Source: Deltaproteobacteria bacterium (GTDB lineage Bacteria > Desulfobacterota > RBG-13-43-22). From it: a stretch of 36,902 nt of DNA. Below the pieces are notes generated by a model. It was not told the origin of the DNA, searched no databases, and saw nothing but the letters and a program-made list of their open reading frames with translations. Position numbers and translations under genes: made by a program. The first letter of the stretch is position 1. Each line of letters opens with the position of its first letter. The stretch spans positions 1 to 36,902 of the forward strand of contig JACRBX010000217.1 of assembly GCA_016219225.1 (NCBI GenBank). The letters run 5' to 3'. Below are positions 8,025-16,174 of the stretch, one piece after another.

Positions 8025-8787
8025 ACCGAAAGAAGTTTCTCGACCAACACCGATTCTTTTTGTCCACGGGGCCTGGCACGGGGCCTGGTGCTGGAAGGAA
8101 AACTTTTTGTCTTATTTCGCCGAGAAGGGATATAGCGCTCACGCCTTGAGTCTACGGGGGCATGGGAAGAGTGAGGGACCGGCCCATTACAGTCTGATGC
8201 GCATCGCGGATTATGTGGCGGACGTGGCCCAGGTGGTGGGCCAATTACTGGAAAAGCCGGTCCTGATCGGACATTCCATGGGCGGTCTGGTGGTCCAGAA
8301 ATATTTGGAGGAGCAAACCGTTCCGGCGGCGGTGCTGCTGGCTTCGGTCCCGGTCAAAGGGGTGCTCCAAACGACCCTGCGGATCGCCCGTCGCCACCCG
8401 TTGGCTTTTTTAAAAGCCAATCTGTTCTGGAGCCTTTATCCGATTGTCGGCACGGCCGAACTCGCGCGGGAAGCCTTCTTCTCTGCGGACATCCCTCCTG
8501 ATAGGCTCAATAAATATTTCAATCTTCTGCAGGATGAGTCTTATCTGGCCTTCCTGGACATGATGCTTTTCAACCTGCCCAATCCTGAAAAAGTCTCAAC
8601 GGATTTGCTGATACTCGGGGCGGAGGACGACAGCATATTTCTCCCTGATGAAATTGAAGCTACGGCCAAGGCCTATAAGAAAAGGCCTGAAATCTTCAAA
8701 GGAATGGCCCATGATATGATGTTGGAAAATAAATGGCCGGCCGTAGCCGATCGAATAATCGAATGGCTTGGGGAAAAAGGAATATAG
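7999..8787 (+). CDS. Alpha/beta hydrolase
   Basis: This is a 262-residue cytoplasmic alpha/beta-hydrolase fold protein. The oxyanion-hole motif is FVHGAWHGAW near residue 21, the nucleophile is Ser93 in LIGHSMGG, the acid is probably Asp210 in GAEDD, and the histidine is His238 in GMAHDMM. These are spaced as in esterases, lipases and CoA-thioester or C-C bond hydrolases. The start at 7999 is supported by GAGGAGG eight bases upstream and lies inside the end of the HTH gene, making a three-gene overlapping operon with the CoA-transferase. A role in hydrolysing an ester or thioester tied to the CoA-transferase substrate is inference. The substrate is unknown. Confidence 0.88.
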   Translation: MKLEIISHEPKEVSRPTPILFVHGAWHGAWCWKENFLSYFAEKGYSAHALSLRGHGKSEGPAHYSLMRIADYVADVAQVVGQLLEKPVLIGHSMGGLVVQKYLEEQTVPAAVLLASVPVKGVLQTTLRIARRHPLAFLKANLFWSLYPIVGTAELAREAFFSADIPPDRLNKYFNLLQDESYLAFLDMMLFNLPNPEKVSTDLLILGAEDDSIFLPDEIEATAKAYKKRPEIFKGMAHDMMLENKWPAVADRIIEWLGEKGI

Positions 8788-8807
8788 GGGAAAGGACCGT
8801 GCCCCTA
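8785..8807. terminator. Possible hairpin at a convergent gene junction
   Basis: TAGGGG at 8785-8790 pairs with CCCCTA at 8802-8807 around an 11-base loop, exactly between the converging hydrolase and crotonase genes. There is no T-run on either side, so termination is uncertain. Confidence 0.25.
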
Positions 8808-8810
8808 AAG

Positions 8811-9554
8811 CTACCCCTTCTTCCCGAAGGAAAGGATTCGTTCCACCACGTCCGGGCCAACCCCTTCGTTGAGGTCGAATTCATGGCGCAGTCCGTCATG
8901 CAGGGACATTCCATCGGTAAATTCAAGCAGCCTTTTGTTAGCTCGGTTGCTGAACCAGGAGGTGGCCAGGATTGATCTGGCCAAAGACCCGATCTCGGCA
9001 TCGAAATTTTCATCCGGTACGCATAGGTTGGCCAGACCCATGGCGACGGCCTCTTCTCCCGTAACTGTTTTAGTCGTAAACATCATCTCTTTGGCCTTGG
9101 CTATTCCCACCCGGCGCGGCAGTCGTTGACTCATCCCCCAAATCGGCGTCAAGGCCCACTTGCCATGGGTATCAGCGAACCGGGCCGATTGGGCGGCAAG
9201 GATGATATCGCCGGCCAGGGCCAGTTCCAGGGCGCCGGTATAGCAATGGCCGTGAACGGCGGCGATGACCGGCTGAGGAAGATTGGCCAGAAGGGTGACT
9301 GTTTCCGGTTGAAACCGCCGGCTTTCCGATTCCTCGCCGGCGCCGATGGCCGCCAGGTCATGACCGGCGGAAAAGCAACGCCCGTTGCCTCTCAGGACGA
9401 CACAACCAATGGTGTCGAACTGTTTGGCCAGATCATCTACATGGGACCGAAGGTCCTTGAAAACTTCCAGATTCAAGGCGTTGAGCTTCTCCGGCCGGTT
9501 GAGCCTCAAGGTACAAAGCCCATTATCGTCATTGCGCAAAACCAATTCTCCCAT
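8811..9554 (-). CDS. Enoyl-CoA hydratase/isomerase (crotonase) family protein with a substituted catalytic residue
   Basis: This 247-residue crotonase-fold protein has the N-terminal LNRPEKLNALN motif, the oxyanion-hole segment CFSAGHDLAAI, and HGHCYTGALELALAGD. Glu110 in GALELAL corresponds to Glu144 of rat enoyl-CoA hydratase. The second catalytic glutamate (Glu164 in rat, in a QPE context) aligns with His130 in RFADTHGKW, so classical hydratase chemistry is doubtful. The protein could be an isomerase, decarboxylase, hydrolase or another crotonase activity on an acyl-CoA. It is transcribed against its neighbours and stands alone. The ATG at 9554 has only a weak purine-rich AAAGGGAT upstream. 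Confidence 0.88.
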   Translation of the reverse strand: MGELVLRNDDNGLCTLRLNRPEKLNALNLEVFKDLRSHVDDLAKQFDTIGCVVLRGNGRCFSAGHDLAAIGAGEESESRRFQPETVTLLANLPQPVIAAVHGHCYTGALELALAGDIILAAQSARFADTHGKWALTPIWGMSQRLPRRVGIAKAKEMMFTTKTVTGEEAVAMGLANLCVPDENFDAEIGSLARSILATSWFSNRANKRLLEFTDGMSLHDGLRHEFDLNEGVGPDVVERILSFGKKG

Positions 9555-9646
9555 AAAGGATCCCTTTCTTTATTTGCGATGGCAATCTTTAAAAAAATGT
9601 TGGGTAGGCGTTTTGCCGTATAGTCGATGATAGAGAACTTGGCCTT

Positions 9647-9670
9647 CCCTTTGAACTTTCAGCTTTGAGC
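9647..9670. repeat. AGCTTTCAGCTTTGAGC-type intergenic word repeat, copy 2
   Basis: CCCTTTGAACTTTCAGCTTT followed by GAGC matches the tract at 886-910 with one substitution over 24 bases. In both copies it is followed within about 20 bases by TTTCTCCTTGAC, whose end is a -35-like hexamer. The rest of 9555-9736 holds only this tract and the promoter. Confidence 0.6.
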
Positions 9671-9685
9671 CCCCTATCTTTCTCC

Positions 9686-9714
9686 TTGACCACATCTTCT
9701 TATCATTTTATAGT
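9686..9714 (+). promoter_or_regulatory. Sigma70-type promoter for cysC
   Basis: TTGACC at 9686-9691, a 17-base spacer and TATAGT at 9709-9714 form a near-consensus promoter directed toward the APS kinase gene. The predicted transcript would begin near 9721, about 85 bases before the chosen cysC start. Confidence 0.6.
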
Positions 9715-9805
9715 TTTTTATTCAAAAATAAAATAAATGGGGAAAACCATGGTCCCCCATCTCGATGCTGAGCGGATAAGCCAACTCTTTGGAAGGAGAA
9801 TGATT

Positions 9806-10411
9806 GTGACTGAGCAAAAGGCAACCAACGTTATCTGGCATGAACATCTGGTCAAGAGGGAAGATCGCGAAACCCTTCTCGGGCAGCAAGGTGTACTACT
9901 ATGGTTCACCGGTCTGTCCGCCAGTGGAAAGTCGACGATAGCCAATGAGGTTGCTTTTCAACTTCATCGAAGAGGAAAATTGACTTACTTATTGGACGGT
10001 GATAACGTGCGACACGGTCTGAACAAAAATCTCGGGTTTTCACCGGCGGATCGTGAAGAGAACATCCGCCGGGTTTCCGAAGTAGGAAAACTCTTTGTCG
10101 ATGCGGGTATAATCACTTTTACCGCGTTTATATCTCCTTATCGGAAAGATAGGGATGACGCGAGAGCCCTTTTCAGAGAAAACCGATTCGTAGAAGTTTA
10201 CATGAAGGCTTCGGTTGAGACCTGCGAAGGCAGAGACCCCAAGGGCTTTTACAAAAAAGCCAAGGCCGGGGAGATTAAGGATTTTACCGGGGTGTCTGCC
10301 CCCTACGAAGAGCCTCTCCAGCCTGAAATCATTCTTGAATCGGATAGAATGACGATTGACGAAGAGGTCGCCGAAATCATGGGTTATCTGTTGGCAAGGC
10401 GCATCATCTAA
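9806..10411 (+). CDS. cysC: Adenylyl-sulfate (APS) kinase
   Basis: The enzyme phosphorylates adenosine 5'-phosphosulfate to PAPS, using ATP, in the cytoplasm. Walker A GLSASGKST lies at residues 36-44, followed by DGDNVRHGLNKNLGFSPADR, a substrate-binding signature of the family, and by FISPYRKDRDDAR, whose serine is the phosphorylation site in characterised enzymes. The C-terminal DPKGFYKKAKAGEIKDFTG is also diagnostic. The GTG at 9806 gives 201 residues, the usual CysC length, begins at the conserved TEQKATNVIWHEH, and follows GGAAGGAG by eight to nine bases. In-frame ATGs at 9800 and 9737 would lengthen it. No cysD, cysN or PAPS reductase gene is next to it. Confidence 0.95.
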   Translation: MTEQKATNVIWHEHLVKREDRETLLGQQGVLLWFTGLSASGKSTIANEVAFQLHRRGKLTYLLDGDNVRHGLNKNLGFSPADREENIRRVSEVGKLFVDAGIITFTAFISPYRKDRDDARALFRENRFVEVYMKASVETCEGRDPKGFYKKAKAGEIKDFTGVSAPYEEPLQPEIILESDRMTIDEEVAEIMGYLLARRII

Positions 10412-10443
10412 AAAAAACCAGGCCAGACGCCCGGAGGGGAACA

Positions 10444-10965
10444 ATGATCGAAATATTACGGACCAGACGGAGTATCAGGAAATACGAGAAGAGACCAATC
10501 GACGAAAAGTCTTTGAAGACGTTAAAAGAAGCCCTGCTGCGCTGTCCTTCTTCACGGGGGATCAACCCCTGGACATTCCTGTTAGTCGATGAGGCCGACC
10601 TGCTCGCAGGGCTTTCCAAGGCCAAAGAGCACGGTTCGGGTTTTCTTGAAAATGCCGCCCTGGCCATTGTGGTCTGCGGTGACGAGTCCGATTCCGATGT
10701 CTGGGTGGAAGATTGCTCCATCGCCGCCATCGTGGCCCATCTTACGGCCCACTCCCTGGGGCTCGGAAGCTGCTGGATCCAGATCAGGAACAGGGCACAT
10801 ACCGCGGGGAAGACCGCCGAGAATTATGTCCGGGAACTTCTCGGCATCCCTGCGAACCTGAGGGTGGAGTCGATCATCAGTGTCGGCTTCCCCGGCGAGA
10901 CCAGGACGCCGGTTCCGGCGGAAAAACTCCAGTATGAAAAGATAAAGCACAACCGTTACGCATAA
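10444..10965 (+). CDS. Nitroreductase family protein
   Basis: This is a 173-residue FMN-dependent nitroreductase-fold protein. The N-terminal MIEILRTRRSIRKYEKRPI carries the arginine cluster that binds the FMN phosphate. PSSRGINPWTFLLVD and the later LGLGSCWIQIRNR complete the fold. The product is short, as in the ferredoxin-linked or BluB-like small branch found in anaerobes. It starts at ATG 10444 after GGAGGGGA, 32 bases after cysC, and is probably cotranscribed with it. Reduced substrates are unknown. Flavin oxidoreduction of quinones, nitro compounds or enoyl groups are options. Confidence 0.87.
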   Translation: MIEILRTRRSIRKYEKRPIDEKSLKTLKEALLRCPSSRGINPWTFLLVDEADLLAGLSKAKEHGSGFLENAALAIVVCGDESDSDVWVEDCSIAAIVAHLTAHSLGLGSCWIQIRNRAHTAGKTAENYVRELLGIPANLRVESIISVGFPGETRTPVPAEKLQYEKIKHNRYA

Positions 10966-11124
10966 ACCGAATCCGTATCAATTCAGCTTTATTTAAAAAC
11001 TTTTGGCACGGATTTCACAGATAAAACGGATATTTTGTTTTTCCCCCGGCTGAAGGAACCCAGGGCGAAAAAACTCCTGCCCACCCGATTAGTAAGGGCA
11101 CTGAATTAAAAGGAGGCATCAACC

Positions 11125-11937
11125 ATGAAGATCGTACGATTTCTATATAACGGACAAACCCAATACGGGATAATAGAAGGAGAGCGTGTCCATCCCTGCG
11201 TGGGAGATCCCTTTGTCGGGCTCTCCCGAGGGACGAAAACCCTCGACCTGGGGTCCATAAAGTTACTGGCCCCCGTCTGTCCTCCCAATATCATTTGTCT
11301 GGGCCTTAATTACCGGAAACATGCCGACGAAACCGGCATGTCTTATCCTGCCGCACCCCTGGTGTTCTTAAAGGCGAATACGGCCCTCTGCGGACCGGGA
11401 GATCCGATCATTCTTCCTGAAGGTTACCAGGAAAGCATCGATTATGAAGTGGAGATGGTGGTCGTCATAGGGAAGAAGGCCAAGAACCTGACGGAAGAGG
11501 AAGCTCTCCAGGCCGTCATGGGTTATACCATTGGAAACGATGTCTCCAACCGGACGGCCCAGTTCAATGACGGTCAATGGGCCCGGGGCAAGAGCCATGA
11601 CACCTTCTGTCCCATCGGCCCGGCCATTGAGACGGACCTGGACGGCGACAACCTGGATCTCTCCTTACGTCTTGACGGAAAGATCATGCAGGACTCCAAT
11701 ACATCGGATATGATTTTCCCTTGCCGCCGGATTATCTCCTATCTGTCGCGGTCTATGACCCTGCTCCCCGGTACGATCATCATGACCGGCACACCCTCGG
11801 GTGTCGGCTATACCCGAAAGCCTCCGGTATTCCTCAAGGCCGGGCAGACCGTGGAATGCCGCATCGAAGGCATCGGTCTGTTGGCCAACCCGGTTGTTGG
11901 CCCCACCCCCGGTTCAATAGGCCAAAAGGAGAAATGA
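11125..11937 (+). CDS. Fumarylacetoacetate hydrolase (FAH) family protein
   Basis: The 270-residue FAH-fold protein contains the metal-binding residues Glu108 and Glu110 (DYEVEMVVVIG) and Asp139 (GNDVSNR), along with the conserved ICLGLNYRKHADE, ARGKSHDTFCPIGP and MTGTPSGVG segments. Family members are Mg-dependent 2-keto acid hydrolases, decarboxylases or isomerases in aromatic and sugar-acid breakdown. The product is usually a 2-hydroxyhepta-2,4-diene-1,7-dioate isomerase-like or acylpyruvase-like enzyme, and the sequence does not decide which. AAAGGAGG precedes the ATG. The stop overlaps the start of the next gene by four bases (ATGA), so the two are translationally coupled. Confidence 0.9.
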   Translation: MKIVRFLYNGQTQYGIIEGERVHPCVGDPFVGLSRGTKTLDLGSIKLLAPVCPPNIICLGLNYRKHADETGMSYPAAPLVFLKANTALCGPGDPIILPEGYQESIDYEVEMVVVIGKKAKNLTEEEALQAVMGYTIGNDVSNRTAQFNDGQWARGKSHDTFCPIGPAIETDLDGDNLDLSLRLDGKIMQDSNTSDMIFPCRRIISYLSRSMTLLPGTIIMTGTPSGVGYTRKPPVFLKAGQTVECRIEGIGLLANPVVGPTPGSIGQKEK

Positions 11938-12965
11938 TGCATTCAAAACCAATGCCTTATGATATCGAAGCCGGGCAGAGTTATGTCTTTGACCTTTTCC
12001 GTCCCGAAGACGCCGAGGGAGTAGTCCGTCTTTTCAAGACGGTCTATGGAGAGGGGTACCCCATAAAAACGTTTATCGATCCGAAGATTTTGATCGAAGA
12101 GAATGGGGCCGGCCGGACCATTTCCAGCGTGGCCCGCACGCCCAAGGGGGATATTGTCGGCCATAATGCCATCTTTTGCTCGGCCCCTTATAAAAAGGTC
12201 TATGAATCCGGGGCCGGTCTGGTGCATCCCAACTATCGCGGTGGGGCGGGCATCTTTAGCGGATTAGGGGTCCATGGAGAAAAAATCGGGGCATCGCAAT
12301 TCGGGGTGGAAGCCATCTTTGGAGAACCGGTCTGCAATCATGTCTTTGCCCAAAGGGCGACCGCTAGTGTCGGTTATGTTACTCAATCCGTGGAAGTAGA
12401 TCTCATGCCGGCCTCGGCCTATGATACAGAAAAAAGTGCCTTTGGGCGGGTCTCCACTTTGTTGGATTTTAAGACTCTGCGACCCAAGCCGCATGAGGTA
12501 TATCTACCCAGGGTTTACGAAGAATCGTTTCATTACCTTTACGGCGGTTTGGATGATAAACGGCAGATCCAGGTATCGGCTGCCGAAAAGCCTCCGGAGA
12601 TTCCTACCGAACTGAATGTAGAAGTCTTCGACTTTGCCCAGGTAGCCCGCATAGCGGTAAACCAGGCCGGCAGGGATTTTTACCAGGTCTTGGGAGAGGA
12701 AGAAAAAAGGCTTTTAGCCCGTAATGTGACGGTCATTCAGGTTTGGTTGAACCTTTCCTGGCCCTGGATCAATACCATCGTCCTGGATCTTCAAACCAGG
12801 GGCTATTTTTTAGGGGGTCTTCTCCCCCGGTGGTTTGATACTGACGGGATGTTGATGCAAAAAATCGTTGGCCGGCCCAACTGGGAGGGGATCCAGATCT
12901 ATTTCGACCGGGCCAAAAGATTATTGGAATGGGTAAGGACTGATTGGGAACGGACGTTAAAGTGA
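11934..12965 (+). CDS. GNAT-like N-acetyltransferase domain protein
   Basis: This 343-residue protein starts at ATG 11934 (a second ATG follows immediately) after AAAAGGAGA and overlaps the FAH gene stop. The first 170 residues resemble a GNAT acyltransferase fold: FDLFRPEDAEGVVRLFKTVY at the start, GDIVGHNAIFCSAPY in the central sheet, and an AGLVHPNYRGGAGIFSGLG acyl-CoA-binding loop. The C-terminal half (about 200-343) resembles no domain I know. Coupling to the FAH gene suggests a role in the same acid or acyl-CoA metabolism, possibly acyl transfer from CoA, but the substrate is unknown. An in-frame upstream extension inside the FAH gene is rejected. Confidence 0.75.
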   Translation: MMHSKPMPYDIEAGQSYVFDLFRPEDAEGVVRLFKTVYGEGYPIKTFIDPKILIEENGAGRTISSVARTPKGDIVGHNAIFCSAPYKKVYESGAGLVHPNYRGGAGIFSGLGVHGEKIGASQFGVEAIFGEPVCNHVFAQRATASVGYVTQSVEVDLMPASAYDTEKSAFGRVSTLLDFKTLRPKPHEVYLPRVYEESFHYLYGGLDDKRQIQVSAAEKPPEIPTELNVEVFDFAQVARIAVNQAGRDFYQVLGEEEKRLLARNVTVIQVWLNLSWPWINTIVLDLQTRGYFLGGLLPRWFDTDGMLMQKIVGRPNWEGIQIYFDRAKRLLEWVRTDWERTLK

Positions 12966-13005
12966 CGCGTGACGAGTGACGGAATAGAAATATTAAAAAA
13001 AGTCC

Positions 13006-13779
13006 TTACAGCATCATCCGTTTAAAGGCCCTTTGGGTATTATTTAAGATGGCCTGGCTCAACGCATCCAAAGAAATGCCTCGAAGCCGGGCGACGTGTT
13101 CAGCCGTATGGATCAGATAGCCCGGCTCGTTTCGTTTTCCCCGAAAGGGGTGGGGGGCCAGGTAAGGGGCATCGGTTTCCAGCAGCAGAGATTCAATGGG
13201 GGCTTGGCGGACGACTTCTTCCAATACCGAGCCCTTCTTATAGGTAATGGCTCCGGTTACGGACAGAAAAAAGTTCAGGTCCAAACATTCCCGGGCCATC
13301 TCCCAATCCCCGGAAAAGCAGTGAAAAATTCCCCCTATTTCCCAGGCCTTTTCTTCTCTTAATAAGGTCAGCACTTCCTGGTGGGCATCGCGATCATGAA
13401 TAATTATGGGCAGGGAGACCGCCCGGGCCAAATGGATCAGGTGCCGGAAAGTTTCTTTTTGGGCTTCTTTCGGTGAAAGGTTGCGATAAAAGTCCAGCCC
13501 GATTTCCCCTATGGCAATCACCTTGGGATTTTCAGCTAATTGGGCTAATTGGGGAAGGATCTTGAGGTGAAAGGCGGCGGCCTCATGGGGATGAACACCA
13601 ACCGTAGCCCAAATATGGGGATAGTCATTGGCCAAGGCCAGGGCCTGGCGGCTGCTGTCCAAATCGGTTCCAATGGTGATGATCCTTTTAATCCCCTGAT
13701 CGAAGGCCCGTTTAATCACTTGAGGGCGATCCGGGTCAAAGGCTTCCATTTCCAGATGAGCGTGAGAATCAATCCACAT
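13006..13779 (-). CDS. tatD: TatD family metal-dependent hydrolase
   Basis: The 257-residue TIM-barrel metallohydrolase starts at ATG 13779 with MWIDSHAHLEM, where the HxH metal site is at residues 6 and 8. Other ligands are the glutamate in AIGEIGLDFYR, His in IIIHDRDAH, His in FHCFSGDWE and the aspartate in LLLETDAPYLAP. TatD proteins act as 3'-5' DNA exonucleases or as D-aminoacyl-tRNA deacylase-like enzymes in the cytoplasm. Length is normal. An in-frame extension upstream to 14052 would run through a repeat tract and into the next gene, so it was discarded. It lies 142 bases downstream of the diguanylate cyclase gene on the same strand. Confidence 0.93.
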   Translation of the reverse strand: MWIDSHAHLEMEAFDPDRPQVIKRAFDQGIKRIITIGTDLDSSRQALALANDYPHIWATVGVHPHEAAAFHLKILPQLAQLAENPKVIAIGEIGLDFYRNLSPKEAQKETFRHLIHLARAVSLPIIIHDRDAHQEVLTLLREEKAWEIGGIFHCFSGDWEMARECLDLNFFLSVTGAITYKKGSVLEEVVRQAPIESLLLETDAPYLAPHPFRGKRNEPGYLIHTAEHVARLRGISLDALSQAILNNTQRAFKRMML

Positions 13780-13796
13780 GGGTATTAAAAAAACGT

Positions 13797-13925
13797 TCGG
13801 CGTTAAGCGTTCGGCGTTCGGCGGAAGAACTGAAAGCTTAAAGCTCAAAGCGGAAAGCTCAAAGTAAAACCAAAAATTCTTCCCTCTTAAACCTTGGGCC
13901 TTATGCCTTGCGCCCTGTGCCTTAT
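13797..13925. repeat. Word-repeat tract between the diguanylate cyclase and tatD genes
   Basis: Three blocks of tandem, slightly varied words fill this gap. GTTCGGC and GCGTTCGGC words occupy 13795-13823, AAAGCTNAAAGC words occupy 13826-13864, and GCCTT or GCCCT words occupy 13890-13925, the last overlapping the end of the cyclase gene. The middle block is the reverse complement type of the tracts at 886 and 9647. Confidence 0.65.
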
Positions 13926-16027
13926 CCTTCGTGTTTGTTTTTGTACATATTTTGGTCGGCCTGGCGTAAAATCTGGTCGTAGTCCTTGTTATTGGAATAG
14001 GCTCCATAGGACACAGTAAACTGAATGGTCCCTTTTTCCTGATCCTGGACACTTAAATTTTGTAAAGCCGGATCTAATCGTTCCACGAACTGAGACAATT
14101 GGTCCGGATCAGTCCTGGGAAGGAGGACCACAAATTCATCCCCACCGTAACGGGCGACTATATCCGTCATGCGCATGCAATGATTGATGGTTTCGGCCGT
14201 CTTTTTTAAAACCTGGTCCCCGACCAGATGTCCAAATTGGTCATTGATTTCCTTAAATCGGTCAATATCCAAAAGGATCAGGGCCAGATGATCATGGTAT
14301 CGTTTAGCCTTGGCCGTTTCTTCCCCTAGTCTTTTTTCCAGAAACCGCCGGTTATAAACCCCGGTGAGTCCATCGATCGTGGCCAGTTCCGATAATTTAG
14401 CCTCTAAGGCCTTACGCTCGGTCAGGTCCTGGATGGATTCGATGGCCCCCCAAAGTTCGCCGGTAGTATCGTAGATGGGAGCGGCTAAAAAATAAAGGTA
14501 CCTGGGTTTTCCTCCCAGGTTTTCATGAAAACTTTCGGCTTCAAAGGCCCCCTTCATCATGGGAGAGGGCCTGAGGTTTTTCCCACCGTAATAACGGCTC
14601 AACTGGGTCAGGTCGCCGTTGATGATCAAGTCGGCCAGGATGGGTTGTGACGTCGCATAAAAGGGTTTCCAGGCATCTTGGCTGCCTATCATACTTTCCC
14701 GGCGGTAACCGGTCAGTTCCACACAGGCCCGGTTCCAAAAAACGATACGATGTTCCCGATCCAGAACAAGCGTAGGAATAGGATTGGCCTCGACGATCTC
14801 TTCTTTAACGATCGTTTCCCGTTTTAAGGCATCCTCAATTTTTTTTCTGGGGGTCAAATCATGGAAAAACCCGACGCTGCCGATTTCCATGTCTCCGTCA
14901 AATAGAATGCTCCCGGAAAGACGCATGGGGACCTTTCCCCCGCTCCTATTGATCAGCGTCGTTTCATACCCGATAAGCTTTCCTTTCCCACCGAACAGAG
15001 GGCTCCACAAGTCTTTCTTGACCTGACGGGCGATTTCTTCCGGATAGAGCCGGGTGGCATTCAGCTTGTTGACGACCTCTTCCCTGGAATAACCGGTTAT
15101 CAGGGCCGCCCCTTGATTAAAGAGTACGATCCGGCCCTGGCGGTCAACGGCAATAATGCCGTCCATAGTGCTGTCGATAAGGTTTTCTTCAAAGGACAAT
15201 CGGCGTTTAATCTCTCGTTCCAGGGACCTTCGTTCGGTCACGTCCTGAAGCATTACCACGATGCCGGCCGGTTTTCCCTCCTCATCGTTATAGCGGAAGG
15301 CAGCCTGATTGATGTCCAAAAAATCACCGGTCTTGGTTAACCGCCTGGTCTCAAGGTTGGGCAGGACTTTTCCATTCAAGAGTTCTTGAATATTTTCTAT
15401 CGTGGGTTGAACTTCTTCTGGCGGAATAAAGGGAATTTTTTGCCCGATCAATTCATTCCGGAACCAGCCGAAGGTTTTTTCAAAGGCCGGGTTGAGATAA
15501 CGGACCACCCCCTGGGGGTCATAGATAACCAAAGGGATGGGATTGGCTTCTAAAAAGGAACGAAAATCTTCAACGAATTTTAGAAGTTTTTTACGTTCGG
15601 AGATGTCCCGGGCAATCCCGATCATACCGGATACTTGCCCCTTTCGGAGGAAAGGGGTCTCATTGATTTCCAAAAGGATCGGATGCCCGGACTTGTGATA
15701 TATTTCAATGGGATAGGCGGGAAGTTTCTGGCCGGGCGGAAGGGTGCTCTCACCATAATTCGGAATCATTTTATTGATGGGGTGGTCGGTGATCATGGAT
15801 TTATGGACGGTTTTCCATTCCTCCGGGGTATAGCCGGTTACTTTTTGGATCCCAGGCGACAGATATAAGAAATTACCTTCCCGATCCCGGATGAAGATTA
15901 TGTCGTTGGATTCTTCTGTAAGAAACCGGATACCTTCAAGAAAGGGAGATTCCAGGTCGGAGAGAGCATCCAGGATATTTGAATAATCAGTTGTGGGGTT
16001 TAGGGGCATTTTCCCTTTATTTTCCAT
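13922..16027 (-). CDS. Diguanylate cyclase with four PAS domains
   Basis: The 701-residue cytoplasmic protein makes c-di-GMP from GTP. Four PAS domains run at about residues 30-145 (NDIIFIRDREGNFLYLSPG), 155-270 (NPIPLVIYDPQGVVRYLNP), 285-395 (DGIIAVDRQGRIVLFNQG) and 405-530 (NPIPTLVLDREHRIVFWNR), with PAC-type ends such as GIARDISERK, VMLQDVTERR and GAIESIQDLTER. The C-terminal GGDEF domain (about 540-701) has an intact RYGGDEF active site at 628. An RxxD inhibitory site (RMTD, 619-622) lies five residues before it, so product feedback is likely. No membrane segment is seen, so PAS domains probably sense an internal cue such as redox state or a small ligand. It is the likely synthetic counterpart of the HD-GYP protein at 33163. 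Confidence 0.95.
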   Translation of the reverse strand: MENKGKMPLNPTTDYSNILDALSDLESPFLEGIRFLTEESNDIIFIRDREGNFLYLSPGIQKVTGYTPEEWKTVHKSMITDHPINKMIPNYGESTLPPGQKLPAYPIEIYHKSGHPILLEINETPFLRKGQVSGMIGIARDISERKKLLKFVEDFRSFLEANPIPLVIYDPQGVVRYLNPAFEKTFGWFRNELIGQKIPFIPPEEVQPTIENIQELLNGKVLPNLETRRLTKTGDFLDINQAAFRYNDEEGKPAGIVVMLQDVTERRSLEREIKRRLSFEENLIDSTMDGIIAVDRQGRIVLFNQGAALITGYSREEVVNKLNATRLYPEEIARQVKKDLWSPLFGGKGKLIGYETTLINRSGGKVPMRLSGSILFDGDMEIGSVGFFHDLTPRKKIEDALKRETIVKEEIVEANPIPTLVLDREHRIVFWNRACVELTGYRRESMIGSQDAWKPFYATSQPILADLIINGDLTQLSRYYGGKNLRPSPMMKGAFEAESFHENLGGKPRYLYFLAAPIYDTTGELWGAIESIQDLTERKALEAKLSELATIDGLTGVYNRRFLEKRLGEETAKAKRYHDHLALILLDIDRFKEINDQFGHLVGDQVLKKTAETINHCMRMTDIVARYGGDEFVVLLPRTDPDQLSQFVERLDPALQNLSVQDQEKGTIQFTVSYGAYSNNKDYDQILRQADQNMYKNKHEG

Positions 16028-16110
16028 AAGTTTTATCGATGGGAAGGAATTAAAAACCCTTTTCAGCTTCTACTACCATATTTTTCTTTTTAATCCAATT
16101 GAAATTTTGT

Positions 16111-16139
16111 TTGCAGTATGATATCTAAGGCTATAAATT
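16111..16139 (+). promoter_or_regulatory. Possible sigma70-type promoter for the zinc-ribbon gene
   Basis: TTGCAG at 16111-16116, 17 bases, then TAAATT at 16134-16139 (an overlapping TATAAA at 16132 is also possible). It points toward the zinc-ribbon gene at 16175. Confidence 0.4.
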
Positions 16140-16174
16140 TTTTAAAAAATACCAAGATGTTTTGGGGTAGCAAG

